In this document: positions 60,752 through 64,000 of the stretch, piece by piece
How the letters are laid out: each line of letters begins with the position of its first letter
Position numbering within the stretch: the stretch's first letter is position 1
Assembly (NCBI GenBank): GCA_023383795.1
Contig: JAHDYJ010000002.1
Location: 1-64,000, forward strand
From: Burkholderiales bacterium
GTDB lineage: Bacteria > Pseudomonadota > Gammaproteobacteria > Burkholderiales > SG8-39
Length of the DNA: 64,000 nt
Direction of reading: 5' to 3'
The notes under the pieces: model-generated
Database searches by the model: none
Told to the model about the DNA's origin: nothing
Seen by the model: only the letters and a program-made list of their open reading frames with translations
Translations under genes and position numbers: made by a program

Positions 60752-62050
60752 ATGGCGATGAAGTTCGAGCTCGACTGGCGCATCGGCAAGTACCCGATCC
60801 TGAAGGAGATCGGCAAGGGCGCGACGAGCAAGGTCTACCTCGGCCGCGACCCCTTCGCCGACCGCGACGTCGCGATCAAGGTGTTCTTCTTCGACGACGA
60901 CGCCACCGAGCAGGCCCGCAAGCTGCTGCGCAAGGGGTTTCTCGCCGAGGCCGCGCTCGCCGGCCGGCTGCAGCACCCGCACATCGTCGAGATCTACGAC
61001 GCGGTGAGCGAGCCCGAGTACAGCTACATCGTGATGGAGCACGTGCCGGGCACGACCCTCGAGAGCTACTGCGAGGTCGACAGCCTGCTCCCGCTCGGCA
61101 AGGTGGTGGAGATCATCTTCAAGTGCATCCGCGCGCTCGACTATGCGTTCCAGAGCGGCGTGATCCACCGCGACATCAAGCCCGGCAACATCCTCTACAG
61201 CGACGGCGGCGAGATCAAGGTCAGCGACTTCGGCGCGTCTTTCCAGGAGCAGCTCGCGCACGACACCACGCAGCTCACCGGCATCGGCTCGCCGGCGTAC
61301 ATGTCGCCCGAGCAGGTGCGTCTGGAGCACCTGACCCACCAGACCGACATCTACTCGCTCGGGGTGGTGATGTACAAGCTGCTCACCGGGCGGCTGCCGT
61401 TCAACGCGTCGAACCAGCTCTCGCTCACCTACGAGATCCTGAACGTGGAGCCGCCGCCGCCCTCGACCTTCCGCCCCGAGCTGCCGGAGCTGCTCGACGA
61501 CATCTGCCTGAGGGCGATCAAGAAGAACCAGGCCGAGCGCTACCAGACGTGGATCGAGTTCGGCAAGGACCTCTCGAAGGCGTTCGGCACGCTGCGGCTG
61601 GCGGGCGACGCGCTCTCCGACTCGGAGAAGTTCAGCGAGCTGCGCGGCCTCGCGTTCTTCGAGGACTTCGACGACGTCGTGCTGTGGGAGGCGCTGCGCA
61701 TCTCGAGCTGGCGCACCATTCCCGACGACACGGTGATCATCCGCGAGGGCGATCCGGGCGACAGCTTCTACCTGGTCGTGAACGGGGAGGTCGAGGTCAG
61801 CCTTTCGCACAAGCCGATCAGCAACATCCAGCGCGGCGGCGTGTTCGGCGAGCTCCTCTACTTCAGCCAGCGCCTGGGGCAGCGGACGACGACGATCCGG
61901 GCGCTCGGCGAGCTGACGGTGATCGAGATCAAGTCGAAGGCGCTGCAGGTGGCGAGCCCGGCCTGCCAGGTGAGCTTCCAGAAGGCGTTCATGCGCGTGC
62001 TGATCAACCGCTTGACCGAGGTGAACGCGAAGCTGGCCGCGGCGCCCTAG
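60752..62050 (+). CDS. Serine/threonine kinase fused to a cyclic-nucleotide-binding domain
   Basis: A 432-aa protein without membrane segments. Hanks-type kinase at about 15-280: G-loop GKGATSKV (21-28), K43 in [13 protein letters not shown] with D141 and N146, DFG at 159-161, and SPEQ replacing APE. A linker is followed by a cNMP-binding fold at about 301-425, with the phosphate-binding cassette VFGELLYFS and R378 in QRTTTI, suggesting cAMP or cGMP binding. The layout is an in-cis analogue of eukaryotic PKG with domains in reverse order. The neighbour is divergent clpB; targets unknown. Confidence 0.92.
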   Translation: MAMKFELDWRIGKYPILKEIGKGATSKVYLGRDPFADRDVAIKVFFFDDDATEQARKLLRKGFLAEAALAGRLQHPHIVEIYDAVSEPEYSYIVMEHVPGTTLESYCEVDSLLPLGKVVEIIFKCIRALDYAFQSGVIHRDIKPGNILYSDGGEIKVSDFGASFQEQLAHDTTQLTGIGSPAYMSPEQVRLEHLTHQTDIYSLGVVMYKLLTGRLPFNASNQLSLTYEILNVEPPPPSTFRPELPELLDDICLRAIKKNQAERYQTWIEFGKDLSKAFGTLRLAGDALSDSEKFSELRGLAFFEDFDDVVLWEALRISSWRTIPDDTVIIREGDPGDSFYLVVNGEVEVSLSHKPISNIQRGGVFGELLYFSQRLGQRTTTIRALGELTVIEIKSKALQVASPACQVSFQKAFMRVLINRLTEVNAKLAAAP

Positions 62051-62298
62051 TGTTATGAATCAGAGGTTCGTCGAGCAAGTCGTCCAGAATAGCGGCACTC
62101 AACCGGGAATGACCGGCCAAAGGCGCGCGAAGAACTGCTCGGTTCGTCGTCAGGCTAGGCGCGCGACGCAGCCAAGACTGGCCGTCCCGGCAAGGAGCGG
62201 AACAGCGCCTGGCGGCGAACCGTGCGGTTTTTCGCCGACGGATCTCTGACTCACTAGAACCTACTTCAAAAGGCGAATGCGGTCGCGAAAGAGGGGAT

Positions 62299-63321
62299 CT
62301 ACAAGGGCGGTTGGGAAGGGAAGGGTCCCAACCCTTCCCTCGGGCCCCTTGTTCGTTCGGGGATATACAAGGGGCGGGAAGGCATGAGGGGGCCGACCGC
62401 CGTCGGCGCGATATCGCCGGTTGTCCCCCACGTCTCGCGCACGACGTCGAGCAACGCCGCGACGAGCGGGTCGTTCGCGCGCGCGGCGGGATAGATGAAC
62501 CACAGCGTCGTCACGGCGCGCGCCGGTGCCCAGACGCACACCTCGCCCTTGCGCTCCAGCTCGCGCGCGAGGTCCTCGCGCATCAGGCTCAGGCCCACGC
62601 CCGAGCTGACCAGGCTGACGATGTCGGACTCGTGGTCGGCCTCGACCACGCGCGTCGGCGCCACGCCGTGCTCGCGGAAGAGCGCGTGCACCAGGCGGTG
62701 GTGCGTGCTGACCGGCGGCGTATGGATCCACGGCAGCGCCGCCACGGCGGACCAGTCGGCCGCTTCCAGCCGCGCGCGCCACTCCGCAGGGGCCGCCACC
62801 CGATAGACGATCTCGCGCAGCCGGATGCGACCGATCTCAGGATCGTCGAGCGGCCCGAAGTAGAAGCTCGCGTCGAGCTCGCCGGTGCGCACCTTCGCGA
62901 GCGCGACCCCGGAGACCTCGTGGTGCAGCTCGAGCTTGAGCCGGGCGTGGCGCTCGACCGACAGGCTCAGCAGCTCGCCGAGGCGCGTCAGCGCGGCGTC
63001 GGCGACCGTGCCGAGCCGCAGCGTGCCGGCGATGCCGTGCGCCATGGCGCGCACCGAGTCGCGGACCAGCGCCCCCGCCTCGTCGCGCATCGACTGCGCG
63101 GCGGCGAGCACCGCCTCGGCGTGCGGCAGCAGCCGCTCGCCCGCGAGGGTCAGGATCACCCCACCGCGCGTGCGCTCGAAGAGCGTCACGCCGAGCTCGT
63201 CCTCGAGCGCCTTCAGCTGTGCGCTGACGGCCGGCTGGCTGACGTGCAGCCGCTCGGCCGCCCGCGTGACGTGCCCGAGGGCGGCCACGGTCACGAAACT
63301 CCTCAGTTGGTACAACTCCAT
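62299..63321 (-). CDS. LysR-family transcriptional regulator
   Basis: A 340-aa LTTR. The N-terminal winged helix (MELYQLRSFVTVAALGHVTR, VSQPAVSAQLKALEDELGVT) is canonical. An effector domain follows to about 305. The last about 35 residues (Pro/Arg-rich, from VGPLMPSRPLYIPERTRGP) exceed the usual length, and their DNA contains a perfect 9-bp hairpin (62318-62326 with 62331-62339), so the 3' end may have run into a terminator-like or repeat sequence. It is divergent from the small gene at 63497; the spacer of 175 bases could hold its operator. Confidence 0.9.
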   Translation of the reverse strand: MELYQLRSFVTVAALGHVTRAAERLHVSQPAVSAQLKALEDELGVTLFERTRGGVILTLAGERLLPHAEAVLAAAQSMRDEAGALVRDSVRAMAHGIAGTLRLGTVADAALTRLGELLSLSVERHARLKLELHHEVSGVALAKVRTGELDASFYFGPLDDPEIGRIRLREIVYRVAAPAEWRARLEAADWSAVAALPWIHTPPVSTHHRLVHALFREHGVAPTRVVEADHESDIVSLVSSGVGLSLMREDLARELERKGEVCVWAPARAVTTLWFIYPAARANDPLVAALLDVVRETWGTTGDIAPTAVGPLMPSRPLYIPERTRGPREGLGPFPSQPPL

Positions 63322-63496
63322 TTCGAGCTCATTCTACGGTGGAATTGCTGCAACGCAGTGTGACCCCGAACGCGCTATAGCCGGAAGTGATCACGCTCAT
63401 CGACCGAAGCGATTGGACTTCGTCCAGCAACCCACATATAGTAGTGATGTGCAACGCAACAACTATTATGTATCAATTACGTATAGTGAGGTCCGG

Positions 63497-63796
63497 ATGA
63501 TAGCAGATCGTCTGAAGACGAGTCTCGCAGCGGCCGTGGAAAGCGCCGATGGGTTGCAGTCGCCGACTGCCGGGGAGACGGGGGTTGCGCAACGCAACAC
63601 GACGCTGGACTGGAACGAGGTGCAGCGCGATGTCGCGCTGATCGAGCGCCGTGCCCGGGCCATGCGCGCCGAAGCCGTGTGGAGCATCGCCGGGGCGATC
63701 CGCGAATGGGTCGCGACCGGCCTCGGGCGGGCGCAGCCCGCGAGCCGCAGCGCGAAGGTGCGCGGCCGGCTCTATCGCTCCCGTCACGCAGTCTGA
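63497..63796 (+). CDS. Small hypothetical protein
   Basis: A 99-aa protein beginning MIADRLKTSLAAAVESADGL. A central helix (LIERRARAMRAEAVWSIAGA, IREWVATGLGRA) is amphipathic, and the tail is Arg-rich. GAGG lies before the ATG at 63497. An AT-rich promoter-like stretch (63430-63480) contrasts with the surrounding GC-rich DNA. Function is unknown; the divergent LysR gene may regulate it. It is probably real, but short. Confidence 0.6.
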   Translation: MIADRLKTSLAAAVESADGLQSPTAGETGVAQRNTTLDWNEVQRDVALIERRARAMRAEAVWSIAGAIREWVATGLGRAQPASRSAKVRGRLYRSRHAV

Positions 63797-64000
63797 ACAT
63801 GCGCCGCGGCGCTTGCCGCGGCGTCCAACGGTCCGTCCGCGTCGGGCCACGCAGGCCGGGGATCCCTCCTCCTCCTCCCTCCGACCCGCATCACGGCCCG
63901 ACGCGCGACGGTCCTGAGTCCACCGCGGCGCGCGCCTCTTCCCGTTTTCTCGGTTCGCCTGCCCGCGTCGTCACGCGCCGCGCCGGCCCGACGGCCGGAT

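Noticed and set aside
62055-62249. 64-codon frame after the kinase gene
   Set aside because: No ribosome site and no resemblance; the spacer has no convincing gene.
63797-64000. Frames in the last 200 bases
   Set aside because: Very GC-rich, overlapping open frames on both strands and no start signals; nothing supportable.

Overview
The window is high-GC chromosomal DNA from a betaproteobacterium; the order is uncertain. Three things support this: the core gene order (gyrA-serC-serA-pheA-hisC-tyrA-aroA-cmk-rpsA-ihfB-lapA-lapB, and ompA-ubiG-gph-ssrA), a tmRNA tag reading ANDERFALAA, and a PEP-CTERM protein. Core genes are densely packed, often with 4-base ATGA or GTGA overlaps.

Left third (1-23100). 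It begins with the 5' part of lysC, a small HTH gene and tRNA-Ser(UGA), whose 5' half is duplicated next to it, then a BI-1-type membrane protein. A long minus-strand block follows: gyrA, serine and aromatic amino acid biosynthesis (serC, serA, pheA, hisC, tyrA, aroA), cmk, rpsA, ihfB, LPS assembly (lapA, lapB), UDP-glucuronate and heptose synthesis (ugd, rfaE1, hldD), cysM, a DEDDy exonuclease and rlmD.

Middle (23100-38700). Two OmpA-like paralogs flank a TRZ/ATZ-type deaminase. Between the first ompA and the deaminase sits a complete 2.1-kb IS1595-like element with 25-bp terminal inverted repeats and an 8-bp target duplication (eight T). It landed in the T-tract of the ompA terminator and carries a DUF3800-like gene and a 58-aa gene besides its transposase. 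Then come ubiG, gph, tmRNA with a hairpin-rich 216-bp tandem duplication of its 3' end, a PEP-CTERM protein, a metallophosphoesterase, a giant DUF748/AsmA-like protein and a hemerythrin-like protein.

Right part (38750-55976). A sigma70-like promoter precedes a plus-strand catabolic cluster of about 14 kb: Rieske ferredoxin, NitT/TauT-type ABC transporter, small HTH protein, Rieske oxygenase alpha subunit, SDR, cupin, alpha/beta hydrolase, IclR regulator, ThDP enzyme, aspartate-dehydrogenase-like enzyme, aldehyde dehydrogenase, type I extradiol-like dioxygenase and ferredoxin reductase. It looks like a full ring-hydroxylation and meta-cleavage route for an unidentified aromatic compound. A universal stress protein, a 3-hydroxyacyl-CoA dehydrogenase and glutaryl-CoA dehydrogenase follow. 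The end holds a DNA glycosylase, two tandem exported YqgE/AlgH proteins, clpB with a sigma32-like promoter, a Ser/Thr kinase fused to a cyclic-nucleotide-binding domain, a LysR regulator and a small unknown gene.
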